Positions 53,881 through 64,000 of a DNA stretch of 64,000 bases are shown here, one piece after another. A program made the position numbers and the translations under genes. The notes below the pieces were generated by a model. It did no database searches and had not been told where the DNA came from. It saw nothing but the letters and a program-made list of their open reading frames with translations. Position 1 is the first letter of the stretch. Each line of letters begins with the position of its first letter. Origin of the DNA: Dendrocalamus latiflorus (taxonomy: Eukaryota; Streptophyta; Magnoliopsida; Poales; Poaceae); NCBI GenBank assembly GCA_017311315.1, contig CM029627.1, positions 50,390,797 through 50,454,796 of the forward strand, read 5' to 3'.

Positions 53881-54879
53881 TGCACACCGATTAAACTTGT
53901 ACATAGTGATTTAAATAGCATGAGTCATAAAAATTTGCAGCTAGCTAAAATAGAACTCAAAGATCATACAGAGACGCATTAGTATAATTTATTAATTATT
54001 GACTTAGGAGTTAATTTTCATTTGTGTCGATAACTTAAATAGTCACGTGCGTACTAGTTACGAGAAAGGACCGGTACCAAGAAGAAAGAATTTGTGTAAA
54101 TAACCTTAAGACCTAAAATGTGTACCTATGAGAAATTAAATAGGTATAATTGCATACGTGAGATCGGCTAGGATTAGTATGCGCCCTTTTACTTGTACAT
54201 GCATCTAGTTTATCCTGTGTAATCAAATAATTGCTAGGAGCCAACAAAACGCCAGATAACGCTAGTATGATGATGTCAAACGACGAGTAGTGTAACAAAA
54301 TTAATCTCAACTACTACGATCTTGTTAAATGGAGCGAAGTCTTACCTTAGGAGCACAAACACATCAACGTCTCGTATTTTATTATATTCTCGTAAATTAA
54401 GTCGTAGCTGATGTATTTAATTGCAAGCAACAACCCAAGCTACGGGAACGACTTCACCTGATCCTACTTGAATCCAAATATATGGTTAAAGTCCAGGCAA
54501 GCATTCTTTTGAACAAATTTTCAAAGTATATTTCTTAAAACAAATATTTTGTATTAATCTAGTATCACCCTACATGAGAAATAAAGGATATTTAAATCAA
54601 GCTATGGCCATGAGAGATAAGGGAAAAGAGATAGATGGCAACTGATGGAGTAGTTGGCCACCTAAGTTAATTAAAAAGGTGGGCAGAGGTTGCCTTGGCA
54701 GGTGACAATGGGGCAGGTTTGGGACCTCTGCATAAGAATAAGATATAAGATTTATTAGATTTCATCCGTGTGAACGGACCGTACTAAACGTATCAACCAA
54801 CATTTCGTCTGAGGACGGACAAAATTAGTAGCTCTATCGAGATTATTATATTCTCCACATGGTTAAGTGATATAACCAA

Positions 54880-55020
54880 CTGCAGGAACCCACAACCGGT
54901 CAAGAGACTAGGTGTGGGGGATGCAGCCGTAGGAACCCAGAACTGGGAGAGAGCCCAGAAGTGGGGGACGCGGACCGCAGGAACCCATAACTGGGAGAGA
55001 GAGCCCAGAAGTGGGGGACA
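54880..55020. repeat. ~48-bp tandem repeat, three units
   Basis: GCAGGAACCCACAAC (54882), GTAGGAACCCAGAAC (54929) and GCAGGAACCCATAAC (54976) head units that end with AGAAGTGGGGGACGCG-like text. Similar repeats are found in promoter-proximal parts of grass gypsy LTRs, by memory. The following 300 bp would then be the LTR 3' part. Confidence 0.7.
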
Positions 55021-55029
55021 CGAAGCGCA

Positions 55030-56855
55030 TATATTAGCACATGTGGAGTGTTGGGGGAGGGGCTGCTAGGCCGCCCCAACCAACAACTATATCGAGGTCG
55101 GTGGGCGCCGGGCGAGGTGAGAAACCACCTCGGGCCACTGGTTGAGAGTAGTTAGGTGGAGATATAATATACCGAGATAGATGTAAAAGTTATGTACTCT
55201 GATCTGGGCACTGCATCTAAGGAAATGCAAAGATCTATAAGCCACCAAGATCATAGTTGTGATGGGTAAAGTGATACAAGCTTGCGCAATGCTATACAAA
55301 TCATGAATTCATGCCTGTCTCCGGAAAAGGAGAATTATGGAAACTTATGGTGGTTTTTGCTGTTCATACGAATGTTCAGTAGTTTTCTAAATTAATAATC
55401 TAGAATCCTTTCAAAACCGAACAACCAAACCTTATTTTCTGTAAATCATGGGAAAGAAAATGAGGAAGAAAAAGAGGATAAGAATGAGCAAGAGATTGGG
55501 GATAGGAATGGATATTCCTAAAAGTGTAGAAGATAAGCATTCTGTGCATTTTGCTAATAACGCTTGTTGACTACTTCTGTACTCACTCTTGCTATTGTCT
55601 TCCCTTGTTTATGAGTATGTCAATTCAGAGAATAGTTAGGATCAGGCGAAATCTACCTGGATGAAATCCCGTGGACTCGGATTTCAATGGGTACAAGGCG
55701 GACACACCGTGTGGAGGTTGGATGAAGAGTGTCATATTCGAGTCCTTGAGGTTTTGTAATAAACTTTAGCCCTACATGGCGATATTCTTATAATATCATG
55801 TTTTGTCTCTAATTATTGTTCTGCTGTAACACTCTAATGGCTTATTATTCGTTAGAGCGATATTCTATCGGCTAAAACGAATAATAATCCGTTGACTAGC
55901 ATTTTTACCCCACAGTAAAAACACGGATGTCAGATAAATTCAATCCCGGAACTATAGCTGAAAATGATCGTACAGTGGATTTGTCGGGTTCGATTACAGA
56001 CATGTGAAGTCTTTTTCTTGTTGCGCTGCCATATTGACCTGGTGCTATTCTCTTCTCCGAACAACACGAGTAAGAAAAAGGACGCCACCAGTTATTGCAG
56101 AGAACCACCTTGAGTCATCAGTTTCTCTGCAGGTGTGAGATAATTTGTGCGGTGGCTTGTCCATTCATGGAAAGGGAAATCAGAAGGATACAACTTGGAG
56201 AGTTCTTGATGATACGATTTCACCAGAGTGCTTATTTTGTATTCAATAATATACGGAAGAAAGAAAGATATTTCTACAGCTCCATTGATGCAGAAAAGAT
56301 CTGCAACTTTTATTGGCACAGCAAATTATGGACGTGCCATTATAATCACAATTCCTCCCAACTTCACGAGATGTCTCACCAATCGTGATCTAAGATCTAG
56401 GGCAGGGCCTTGCATGAGTCGTTCTCATGTACGTAAACTTGTCTCCCTCAGGCGCTGCCTGCCGACGCAATAACACGCGACGGCAGGAGGTACTGACCGT
56501 CATTGACCTGTTTCTTTACAGGTCAAGGCCTGCCGGTAAGCTATGGGTGAGTGCCATAGGTAATCAAATTCAATTTTTGCTTCTGCTTTCTCTTTCCCTG
56601 GTAACGCTTTTGTCGATTACAAAATTGACAAATTGTTTAATCCTTAAGCTGAATGCCTTAGTGGAGTTGATTGCCTGGAAGGAAAAGCAACGGAGCAGCG
56701 CCTTGGCGTAACGCTCTTGTGCCTACTGCCTATTTTCTTTTTCCTCCGCATGGTGCTTCCTTCTGGACGCGATGGACAACCGAGGCAATGATGAGCTCTC
56801 CTTCCGCCGTGGGACCCGCCGGTTTTCCCCACGTGAAGGAGAACCACCCTGACTT
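55030..56855. other. LTR-like remnant, then sequence without a supported gene
   Basis: 55030-55900 has features of a gypsy LTR 3' half (ATATATTAGCACATGTGG, GGATATTCCTAAAAG, clustered GAGTATGTC). From 55900 to 56855 short frames exist on both strands (for example 56095-56388) with no recognised domain, and a GC-richer patch lies at 56650-56840. Nothing further can be supported. Confidence 0.35.
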
Positions 56856-56859
56856 ATCA

Positions 56860-57210
56860 ATACTGTCTTGGTACCGATCTATATCGGTACATATCATATC
56901 GTCACCTAAATTAATATAAAGTAAGTTTAATACTGTATCTGTCTAAATACCAGTCATACCGATACCGGCTATACCGACTGGTGCCGGCAGAATTAATAAT
57001 ATTATCTATTGAACTATATATTATATTTGATAATATTACTTTATATTTGAAGTAATATTACAAGTGACATTTGATATGTATATAATTAAGCAAATATATA
57101 CTTATAAATATATACTCATATTATTATATTAAATCCGAAACGATATATAGGCGGGTATCAAAATGTACCATTCAAATAACTAAATTGGTATAACCTTCAG
57201 TACCGTGTAC
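56860..57210. repeat. AT-rich stretch with repeated TACCG/CGGTA words
   Basis: Palindromic and repeated words such as TACCGATCTATATCGGTA, ATACCGATACCGG and GTATCAAAATGTACC recur within 350 bp around a very AT-rich core. It may be a decayed MITE or satellite fragment. No terminal inverted repeat pair could be fixed. Confidence 0.4.
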
Positions 57211-57423
57211 GTGGACAACTTTAGTAGCACTTGTTGTATGGCTTGCTACTGGACGTGATACGCCTTCTTGCTGGAGGGGACAAAACGAAACAAGCGAGAG
57301 CACAATTGTTTTTCGGGAGCACAATGCATTTCGGTTTTTTTCTTTTTTACTTCTCTAAAACTAATTACACGGATGCTCTTTTATTCAGAGCAAACAACTA
57401 TTCTGTTCGATAAGGACTCTATT

Positions 57424-57481
57424 TATCTAAAAGAGAGATTACAAACCAACTATATCTAAAAGAGAGATTACAAACCAACTA
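57424..57481. repeat. 29-bp tandem duplication
   Basis: TATCTAAAAGAGAGATTACA plus ACCAACTA occurs twice in tandem. Confidence 0.9.
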
Positions 57482-57719
57482 TACTATCTATACTAATACT
57501 TTCTAGATACGAAACAAACTCTCCAAAATAAACAGAACCTACCAAAAATATGATTAATTATGTCATTAAAGACACATCACATAGAGAAATTTACTAATTT
57601 AGCGGTCGACGGGGTAAGCAACACTTGATTTTTGAGCGTGCGCCATCTGTCTCTCTATGTGCCCATCGCAAATACACGAATACGTCAGTATATGCTTTCT
57701 CGCTTGGTTCAAGGATTTG

Positions 57720-58091
57720 CTCTTGGTCAACAATGAAGTAAAAAATATAGTAGCTTTGTCTTTAGCCGAATTGGAGTATGTGGCAGTAGCCTGTCTCACA
57801 AGCAGTCTGGTTAAGGAGAATGGTTGAAGGTAGCGGTGAAAAACAACTACAATTTACTGTGATAGCAAATCAGCCATTGCAATAAGTGAAAATCCGGTCA
57901 GTCATGATAGAACAAGCATATTGCAATTAAATATCACTACATTTGAAAAGCAGTTGAGCTCTGAGAGGTTAAACTGGAATTTTATTTTATAGATCGACAA
58001 ATGGCGGATATGTTTACGAAGTCTTTGTCCAAAGAAAAATTTGTCCGTAAAAGAGAACTAATTGGTGTTTCAAAAAAATTAAGAGGGAGTT
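57720..58091 (+). pseudogene. Copia RNase H end, decayed
   Basis: Fragments AELEYVAVAC, TTIYCDSKSAIAISENPVSH and KEKFVRKRELIG in shifting frames match the C-terminal RNase H of Ty1/copia polyproteins. A purine tract AAGAGGGAGTT (58081-58091) precedes the LTR and is the polypurine tract. The upstream element is missing. Confidence 0.8.
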
Positions 58092-58286
58092 TGTTGGACA
58101 ATTAATTTATTTTCTTGAAAACTAGCATAGACAGTTGTTGTAATCGTGTTGCATTCATCCAGCTAACTAGTACGAACACTTGCAGCTGTAATTAATGCCA
58201 AACTTATGTCAGCAAGTGAGGACAGCTTGTGAACTATCTAGATGGAAAGGCTGATAAACTTGTATTTGCACTAGTTAGCTGTGTTA

Positions 58287-58644
58287 GAGCAACTCCAAGA
58301 GAAGAGCTAAATCATTTTTTGAAGGTAAATTTGGTTATTATTGGAGAAAAAACGTCTCCAATAGACTTTGTAAATGACTCTCCAAATTTAGTAGCTCTCC
58401 ATCCCTCCTCCTTCGCTCTCTATTTTTGGATAGCCTACCTCGCTCACCATCCAGCCTCTTGGCGCGGTCGGCGTTTCCTTCCCGCACGTTGCGCCCCATT
58501 CCCGCGCGTACGCGACCCACCGCGCGCCCTCTAGTTTAGATAGCCTGTTGGAGTAGTCTTGTTTTTTTGGGTGAGATTCATTTTAGAGAATAGCTAAATC
58601 ACTAAATTTAGATACTTTTTTTGGCTAATCTCTTGGAGTTGCTC
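58287..58644. mobile_element. Harbinger/Tourist-type MITE
   Basis: Perfect 15-bp terminal inverted repeats GAGCAACTCCAAGAG / CTCTTGGAGTTGCTC are flanked by TTA on both sides (58284-58286 and 58645-58647), the TTA target preference of PIF/Harbinger. The 358-bp interior is non-coding with GC-rich and AT-rich halves. It is inserted in a copia LTR. Confidence 0.9.
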
Positions 58645-58689
58645 TTAGTGCTGAAAGTGACTAGATACTCCATATCCATTCCTTTGTCC

Positions 58690-58697
58690 TATAAAAG
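58690..58697 (+). promoter_or_regulatory. TATA box in the copia LTR
   Basis: TATAAAAG lies in the LTR about 195 bp upstream of the HMA-like start codon. Transcription from the LTR would run directly through the LTR's R/U5 part into the gene's leader. Confidence 0.6.
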
Positions 58698-58884
58698 GGC
58701 TTGTAACCCCCCAATGTAATCAGTTCAATATAACACAAAATTTTAGTAGCAGAGCTCCTTTGTAAGTGCTGGAAGTGACTTAGATACTCCATATGTCTTC
58801 CGTTTGAGTGCTCCAATCCAAACCCAACAAGCAACACTTGATTTTTGAGCGTGCGCGATCTGTCTCTCTGTGTGCCCATCGCAA

Positions 58885-59821
58885 ATGGTACAATTTTTTT
58901 TAACCATACATGCATATATGTTCTTGTTTGGATCTTGAACTTTGTGGTTAATCGTCTGGTAGAACGAACAATTGTTTGATGGTTCGATTTCTTGTCTTGG
59001 ATACCTGGCAGGGTGACACGAAACATATCAGGTTGACTGTCCGGTCTGCAAGCCAGATAGAAATCCAGGATGCAATTCATCGTGATTTTGTCCCTGGTAA
59101 TCACACTGGTGCACATAATTTCGGAACTAATTTGCAGTTAACAGGATGAGACATGAACTCATTAATTAATCTTGTTCTTTCTATTTTATTTTTTTACACA
59201 GGTGTACACTCTCATAAATACCCGAAAGGTGCAGACCGTAACAGTGTGACGGTCGAAGTGGTTGGAGATGTGGACGCGGGGAAGCTCTACGATCGCCTGA
59301 AGAAGATTAGATCTAGTGTCGAGGTTGAGATTGAATTCGAGATTGAGATTGAATCCGTCATCCCGGTACATATGAAGTTTCTTCCCCAACCAACATCGAT
59401 CGATCCCACGCGGCCATTTTCTGAATTTGCTTGGCTTTGCTTGCAGGCAGAAATAAAGAGACTTGAGGAAGACAATAAGAATTTGCACCGAAAACTCAAT
59501 GATCACGAGTCGGAAATTAAGTCTCTCAATGAAGTCCAGAAGAATTTGCAGCGAAAAATCAAGGAACTCGAGAACTACAAGGTGCAAGGATTATTTCGAC
59601 GGAGAGACACAGATCAATCAACAAGCTGCCAATTCTTGTACCTTAATTTGACTAGTACTACATACAATTTTCCCCCGAGTTGATTAATTTGCATCTGATT
59701 TTGCCTTCAGGGAGGGACATCGGTCACGTCGGTTGCGGTGCAGGGCTCGAACAATTTGATCATTATCGAAGGGCTACAAAGAGGGAGCTGGAACGACTCA
59801 AGCAGCAGCTCGGCCAGCTAA
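58885..59821 (+). CDS. HMA-like domain protein with C-terminal coiled coil
   Basis: Exons join in phase: 58885-58887 (ATG then donor GTACAA), 59012-59096, 59202-59365, 59447-59581 and 59711-59821 (TAA), giving 165 residues. The first 75 residues form a beta-alpha-beta-beta-alpha-beta HMA-like fold: KHIRLTVRSASQIEIQDAIH, SVTVEVVGDVDAGKLYDRLK and KIRSSVEVEIE. The metal-binding CxxC is absent, as in many grass HMA proteins of the RATX1/Pik-integrated type. Next comes a coiled coil with heptads (EIKRLEEDNKNLHRKLNDHE). The 81-bp third intron is open and in frame, so retention would add 27 residues. In the last exon another frame encodes KRELERLKQQLGQLKI, which extends the coiled coil; which frame is used needs transcripts. 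No internal stop is seen, unlike almost everything else here. Confidence 0.72.
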
Positions 59822-59829
59822 AAATATGA

Positions 59830-60100
59830 TCCTCCTGCTCGCGCGTTAACGACTCGATCATAAGCTTGGTCTGTGTGGGTTTTGTTTGTCTTTCCGGCCG
59901 CTACTAGTCTATGTGAAGTTAATCTAGTTGTCTTCATATTTGAGAGTGTACGATCAAAATATGTCCTATGAGTACGTCGTGTTTACGACCAGAGTGTTTA
60001 CGACCACTGCAACATACGACCAACGCAAATGGTCATAAAGTATTATAGCAGTCGTAGTTATAAGTCGAGTAGCAGTCGCAGCCGAGTACTAAAGTAAGAG
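59830..60100. other. 3' flank of the HMA-like gene
   Basis: This is likely the 3' UTR and flank. A short repeated TTTACGACCA word occurs at 59989-60020. No gene is supported. Confidence 0.4.
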
Positions 60101-60119
60101 GTCATGATTCAGAGGTTGA

Positions 60120-60357
60120 TTGTAACTAGATTAAGAGCAATCAAAAAAGAAAGTTAAGATGTGTCCATGTAGGACACTCAGCGTAGCATGCCGCGTTGAA
60201 TACAGAGTCTTGTATGTTGTTTCTCTATATAAGAAAAACAAAAATGACGCAGATGCATTGCGTCACCAAAGATCTATCTATGTTTACTCGTGTTCGCGTG
60301 CGTGATCTCAGAGTTCAAGTTCATCTCTTATCTAGACCCTGGGCAAATTCCCCAACA
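60120..60357 (+). repeat. 3' part of a copia-type LTR
   Basis: A CTATATAAG box near 60224 and an end in CCCCAACA at 60357 lie three bases before a primer-like site. The LTR start could not be fixed. The adjoining right side is copia sequence on the opposite strand, so only a fragment remains. Confidence 0.5.
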
Positions 60358-60359
60358 AA

Positions 60360-60371
60360 TGGTATCGGAGC
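60360..60371 (+). other. Primer binding site, iMet type with one mismatch
   Basis: TGGTATCGGAGC (standard TGGTATCAGAGC) follows the LTR end. Confidence 0.65.
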
Positions 60372-60429
60372 CGAAGAGGACAAAGCGATAATGAAGTCAT
60401 CAAGATGCATGGAACAAAATAGAACATGA

Positions 60430-61855
60430 ATGAAATGAAGTGGCTGCAATTTATTCATTTTAAGCATTAGGAGCCATGAAGATTATCCAAAGTGAATTTT
60501 TAAATATTACACCAAGTCATAAAAGGTAAAATCACTATTTAGATCATGACAAATCATGTGTAGTCAAGCTAAAGCCAAGTAAGCCATAATCTGAAATTAA
60601 ATGGTTTGCTTAACATGTCAAGTCACTTAAGATCATGAACTAATCAAAGGTGTCCAAAAATGAGTTAAGCTATATCAATATTCTAAGTGGAACCAAGAAA
60701 CTATAATTAAGTCAATTTAGAGTGTTACAAGTTCAAGATTGAGACATTTTGTTCAAACACTTGATAAATTTATAATGAGCAAATTTAGCACATTTGGCAT
60801 TTTCAGAAATTTATGGTTGGCTTCAACCATTGTTTTTTGTTTTCTTATCCATGTGTTAGATCTCAAGTCTTATGCGGCCACTCCAAGCAAGAAACTTATG
60901 GAAGTGATCTTGGTCATCCAAAACTCTCCCTGAGTTCATGCCTAGTGCAATGGTAAACCATCTCATAAGAAAAGATTGGTAAGATCAATTTTTTCACACA
61001 AAAGAGATCATTTTTGCATTTTCTAGACTTAGTTCAAGAACAAAGACCTAATTTTAATTCATGCTTCACTAATGAACTAGCATAGCTCAATCTAAACCTC
61101 AATACAGATTCAAGACTCAACCTAGGATGAGATGGTAAAAGCTATGCTACACGTAGAAGAGCATGATAAATCTAGCAATCTAGCACAAGTCATAGCAAGA
61201 TGTAAAGTAGTTTTATAATGTCACACAAGGATAATAATTAGGGCTCCATGTATTTATATTACAATGCATATTGCTGAAATTAAATATGATGCAATGAGAA
61301 TCCCAACTCCCCCTCAACAATTGAGCCAATTTTAGAAATAATTAGGTTCAAGTTGACTTATGTCATCATTAAGCTCCAGAAAAACTCAAATGAACTCCCC
61401 CTGAACCAAAGCGATAAGCAAGTGAGAAAAAGCTCGTATAGAAAGAAGAAATGACAGTACTTAAAGCGTAGACAAGATAGAAGAATTACTATGGCTCAGA
61501 CTAATTCTCATCTACCCCATATTACTCTAGAATTATCAACTGGTCATCTAAAACACAAGGGAGTAAACACATTCCCTGTCTGCCCAAAGGGGCCCAACCT
61601 TCGCTAGATCTAAAAGAAGTGAGTGAACTCAACTCAGTGAGAAGAGGAGCAACTAATAAGAAGCATCATAGAATCACAAGATGAGAGGAAGAAGTCCAAA
61701 CAACTGAGAATAAGAATCACTCTAGTCTATGCTAGAAAGACTAACCCAAAAGCACGCAATAAACAAAGTGTAACAGAATGAAAAAGAAGCATATTAATAA
61801 AATAATATAGAAAGTACATGCTCCCCCTCAAATTAAGCCGTAAGGACAAACCACC
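60430..61855 (-). mobile_element. 3' untranslated internal region of a SIRE-type copia element
   Basis: On the minus strand this follows the RNase H fragment. It contains repeated purine tracts (GAGGGGGAGC near 61825, GAGGGGGAG near 61315) and a long AT-rich non-coding spacer, as in SIRE/Maximus elements that have a spacer between pol and the 3' LTR. No env-like frame is recognised. Confidence 0.5.
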
Positions 61856-62156
61856 CCAAGCTTTACCCACAAGATCATGGACCTCAAGCTATCTAAAGGC
61901 TTAGTGAAAATGTCAGCCAACTAGTGGTCACTCTCCACAAAATGAAGCACTATGTCACCCTTTTCCACATCGTCTCTAAGAAAATGATATCTGATATCTA
62001 TGTGCTTGGTCCTAGAGTGCTGCACTAGGATTTTGGCAATGCTAACTGTAGGAGTGTTATCACAGAAGAGAGGAATACTATCTATGGCTAACCCAAAGTT
62101 CCGTAAAGTCGAAACCACCCAAAGCACCTGATGACAGCAACTAGCGGCTGCAACAT
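61856..62156 (-). pseudogene. Copia RNase H fragment (SIRE-type)
   Basis: The minus strand encodes VAAASCCHQVLWVVSTLRNF, IDSIPLFCDNTPTVSIAKI and VQHSRTKHIDIRYHFLRDDV, then after a stop LADIFTKPLDS and KLGVVCPYGLI. These are the RNase H and terminal motifs of Ty1/copia pol. The 5' side is cut at 62156 by a gypsy LTR end. It is broken by at least one stop (SDH then TAG). Confidence 0.85.
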
Positions 62157-64000
62157 TGTCAGGCACCCAGATTTTACAATCCGGAATCTTCTGTGATTCC
62201 ACCGCACTATTCCCTGGATCAGTAGATAGTGCTCACAGATTACAGTTCTGAATATCAAAGTACATATCGTAAGGAAGCATAAATATAATAGTAAACTTAC
62301 TCATGGGCCGTTTAGGTCGAATTCATTAAATTGCAGCAGCGGAAGAACGAAACACACATATGGGACCTTCAGGACATGCCCACAGGCAGCCAACTGGAGG
62401 TTTGCGACCTAGCCCTTGACGACTTCATCTTCTCTGCCAGCATGTCCAATCGTGTTGCTGAGGCGAGGTGATCTGATTCCTGATTCTGAATTTGTCGCAA
62501 AAGCGAGTGTGAGCACAAACCACCGTGCTCGCGAGCCACCACACAGGATGCAATTAAATAGTATGCATGGCTTATCAAAGGAGAGGCTCGGGTTATTTTA
62601 TTTGCCAAAAATCGCTTTTGGTAGCATTATTATTATTATTAAATCATAGCGTTGTTATTACTGCCTAAACTTTACACGGCGATTGCCATAATTGACTTAA
62701 TCCACCAAAGACACACTTACTTTACCGATTGCTGTCTAAGACTCCAAACAGCGAGAATCATCATTTACATAATCCACCGAATATACTCTTTTCAAATTGA
62801 TTGATGTCTAAGACTCCAAACAGCAAGTATCATCACTTAATTAATCCACCAATTATAGTCTTTCTATATTGATTGCTGCCTAAACTCCAAACAGCGACTG
62901 ACATCAGTTAAATAAATCCCCGATAATACATTGTCTATATTGATTGCTGTCTAAAAGTCCAAACAGCTAGGGTCATCTTTTATTTAGATCCACCAATATC
63001 TTTTATATTCTAAATTCCTAATAATCCAATCTTGTGGTTGTTAATCATCAACTCTTCATTTCTCAATTCCAATGATTAACTAACACCATTGATTTTAAAT
63101 CCATCGAAATCATTCATATTCAATCCTTTTTGTTATTGATCCAAAACCATAATTCATTCTTCTAATAATCAATCTCATTTTCCATTATCTATCACTAACT
63201 AATTCACTAGTAAACCTCCACCAAATATATTAATGATCAAATCTACGACTCACTAGTATACATCCACCGAAAATACACTTTATCAAGATTATAATCCACT
63301 ACTTGTCATGATTCCTCCAATATTCTCAGAAATTCAATTCATCCATCTAGTGTATAATCCAATCCTATTAATCCCATTATCGCCAATATCTCCCAAGAAT
63401 TTTAAGTTATCAGTGTCATAATCCAGCAAATACCTTTGCACTCCCTAATTCTCCAAAAATCATTTGATTCATCTATCTAGCCTATATATTCACTTACGCT
63501 CCACCAATTTTATTTCTCCTAGACTCCACACTATCATTATCCCTCTTATAATCAATCATGAATCCACCAACTTCTTTATGTGATTACCATAAACAACCAT
63601 CTTGCTTTCTTACGACTCTATTTATTCTTCCTGACATTTTATTTGTGAGAAATGTTACCATTATTTAAAAATATAATACATAGAAATTTCCTGAGACCTA
63701 GCAGTTTTGAACAAAAGCATAATGTTCAAGAAAATGCAATAATAATAGCCATCCAGATTCCATCCACCGTTACATGGCATCTACACCATATGGCATCCTT
63801 CAGCGTTATAGCCGCTTAACTTACCACTAGGCTGGCGTGCGCGCGCAGGAGCTGGGTCGGGGTGATGGCCAGCCTGGCTCCATCTTTCCCCTTTTTTGTT
63901 TTTATTTTAGGAGTATACATTTGGGTATGTATTTGTGTGTGTATATATACATATAATTCAGGTTTTACTTATTCCCTTTCTTTTATGGATCATCTTTTCA
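62157..64000 (-). repeat. Gypsy-type LTR (LTR3), inverted relative to LTR1
   Basis: On the minus strand it ends ...AATCTGGGTGCCTGACA at 62157. Its body is the reverse complement of LTR1 (for example GCGGCTATAACGCTGAAGG and GGTGGATGGAATCTGGAT). It extends past the right edge of the window. It interrupts the copia RNase H gene, as LTR1 interrupts a copia RT gene. A pyrimidine-rich, GC-richer patch at 63830-63890 matches LTR1 near 30320. Confidence 0.7.
62670..63010. repeat. ~75-bp degenerate repeats inside LTR3
   Basis: Units with GATTGCTGTCTAAGACTCC, AAACAGCGA and TAATCCACC repeat four to five times. They are the inverted counterpart of 31170-31470. Confidence 0.7.

Larger units (their letters stand above)
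58092..58829 (+). mobile_element. Copia 3' LTR upstream of the HMA-like gene
   Basis: The LTR begins TGTTGGACAATTAATTTATT right after the polypurine tract and ends ATCCAAACCCAACA at 58829. The 358-bp MITE at 58287-58644 lies inside it. A TATAAAAG box (58690) and CAATGTAATCAG follow. A short internal duplication (GTGCTG(A/G)AAGTGACT...) occurs at ~58648 and ~58765. The leader of the HMA-like gene starts directly after the LTR end. Confidence 0.75.
57617..58886. repeat. 57-bp direct repeat flanking a copia 3' fragment
   Basis: AGCAACACTTGATTTTTGAG through TGCCCATCGCAAAT occurs at 57617-57673 and again at 58830-58886, differing at two positions. The second copy is the leader and start-codon region of the HMA-like gene. 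The first lies left of the copia remnant. A normal LTR insertion duplicates only about 5 bp, so this needs another explanation. Confidence 0.88.

Noticed and set aside
56095..56473. Plus-strand frames of 80-97 codons
   Set aside because: No recognised motif, no splice or promoter context, and a competing minus-strand frame of similar quality.

Overview
This window is nuclear DNA of a grass (Poaceae) and is almost entirely transposable-element territory. The case for a plant nuclear genome rests on GT-AG spliced reading frames, CACTA DNA transposons, Ty1/copia and Ty3/gypsy LTR retrotransposons primed by initiator-Met tRNA, a Harbinger-type MITE, and fragments of plant gene families (UTP10/HEATR1-like, SERBP1/HABP4 RGG protein, DUF594, HMA domain). 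I cannot name the species from sequence alone. Nearly every coding signal carries stops, frameshifts or truncation. The clear exception is a small HMA-like gene at 58.9-59.8 kb.

Layout. 1-3059: a UTP10-like exon series with one nonsense codon, followed by a CACTA 3' terminus. 3.1-6.3 kb: direct duplications, a broken SERBP1-like fragment and the first exons of an unrecognised minus-strand gene. About 6.4-25.6 kb: a CACTA element whose left terminus I cannot find, with subterminal arrays, a spliced TNPA-like (Ptta/En/Spm) gene and a TAGTAGTG right end. It is split by LTR retroelement copy 1 (13398-25072, perfect 5-bp duplication GTGGC). 25.6-33.3 kb: gypsy LTR material holding a precise copia solo LTR (28294-30071, duplication CGAGG), then copia fragments on the minus strand. 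33.3-43.2 kb: retroelement copy 2, interrupted by a circularly permuted 4.2-kb gypsy-type element. 43.9-47.4 kb: a DUF594 fragment and a copia element truncated after integrase. 47.6-57.2 kb: copia LTR debris, a degenerate gypsy element and AT-rich diverged tandem repeats. 57.6-59.8 kb: a copia 3' end and LTR carrying a MITE, abutting the HMA-like gene. 60-64 kb: more copia and gypsy debris on the minus strand.

The most interesting content is the pair of related LTR elements (copies 1 and 2). They have very short LTRs (about 245 bp) and gag (plus protease in copy 1) on the minus strand, with no reverse transcriptase or integrase visible. On the opposite strand each carries a long, spliced gene with the 'putative gypsy type transposon' (PF04195-like) domain and a coiled coil. 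Each copy also carries a GC-rich 67-bp minisatellite, placed on opposite sides of that antisense gene in the two copies. Two further points merit attention. The nested element in copy 2 looks like an integrated one-LTR circle with a 91-bp overlap and loss of target DNA. A copia LTR ends exactly where the 5' leader of the intact HMA-like gene begins.
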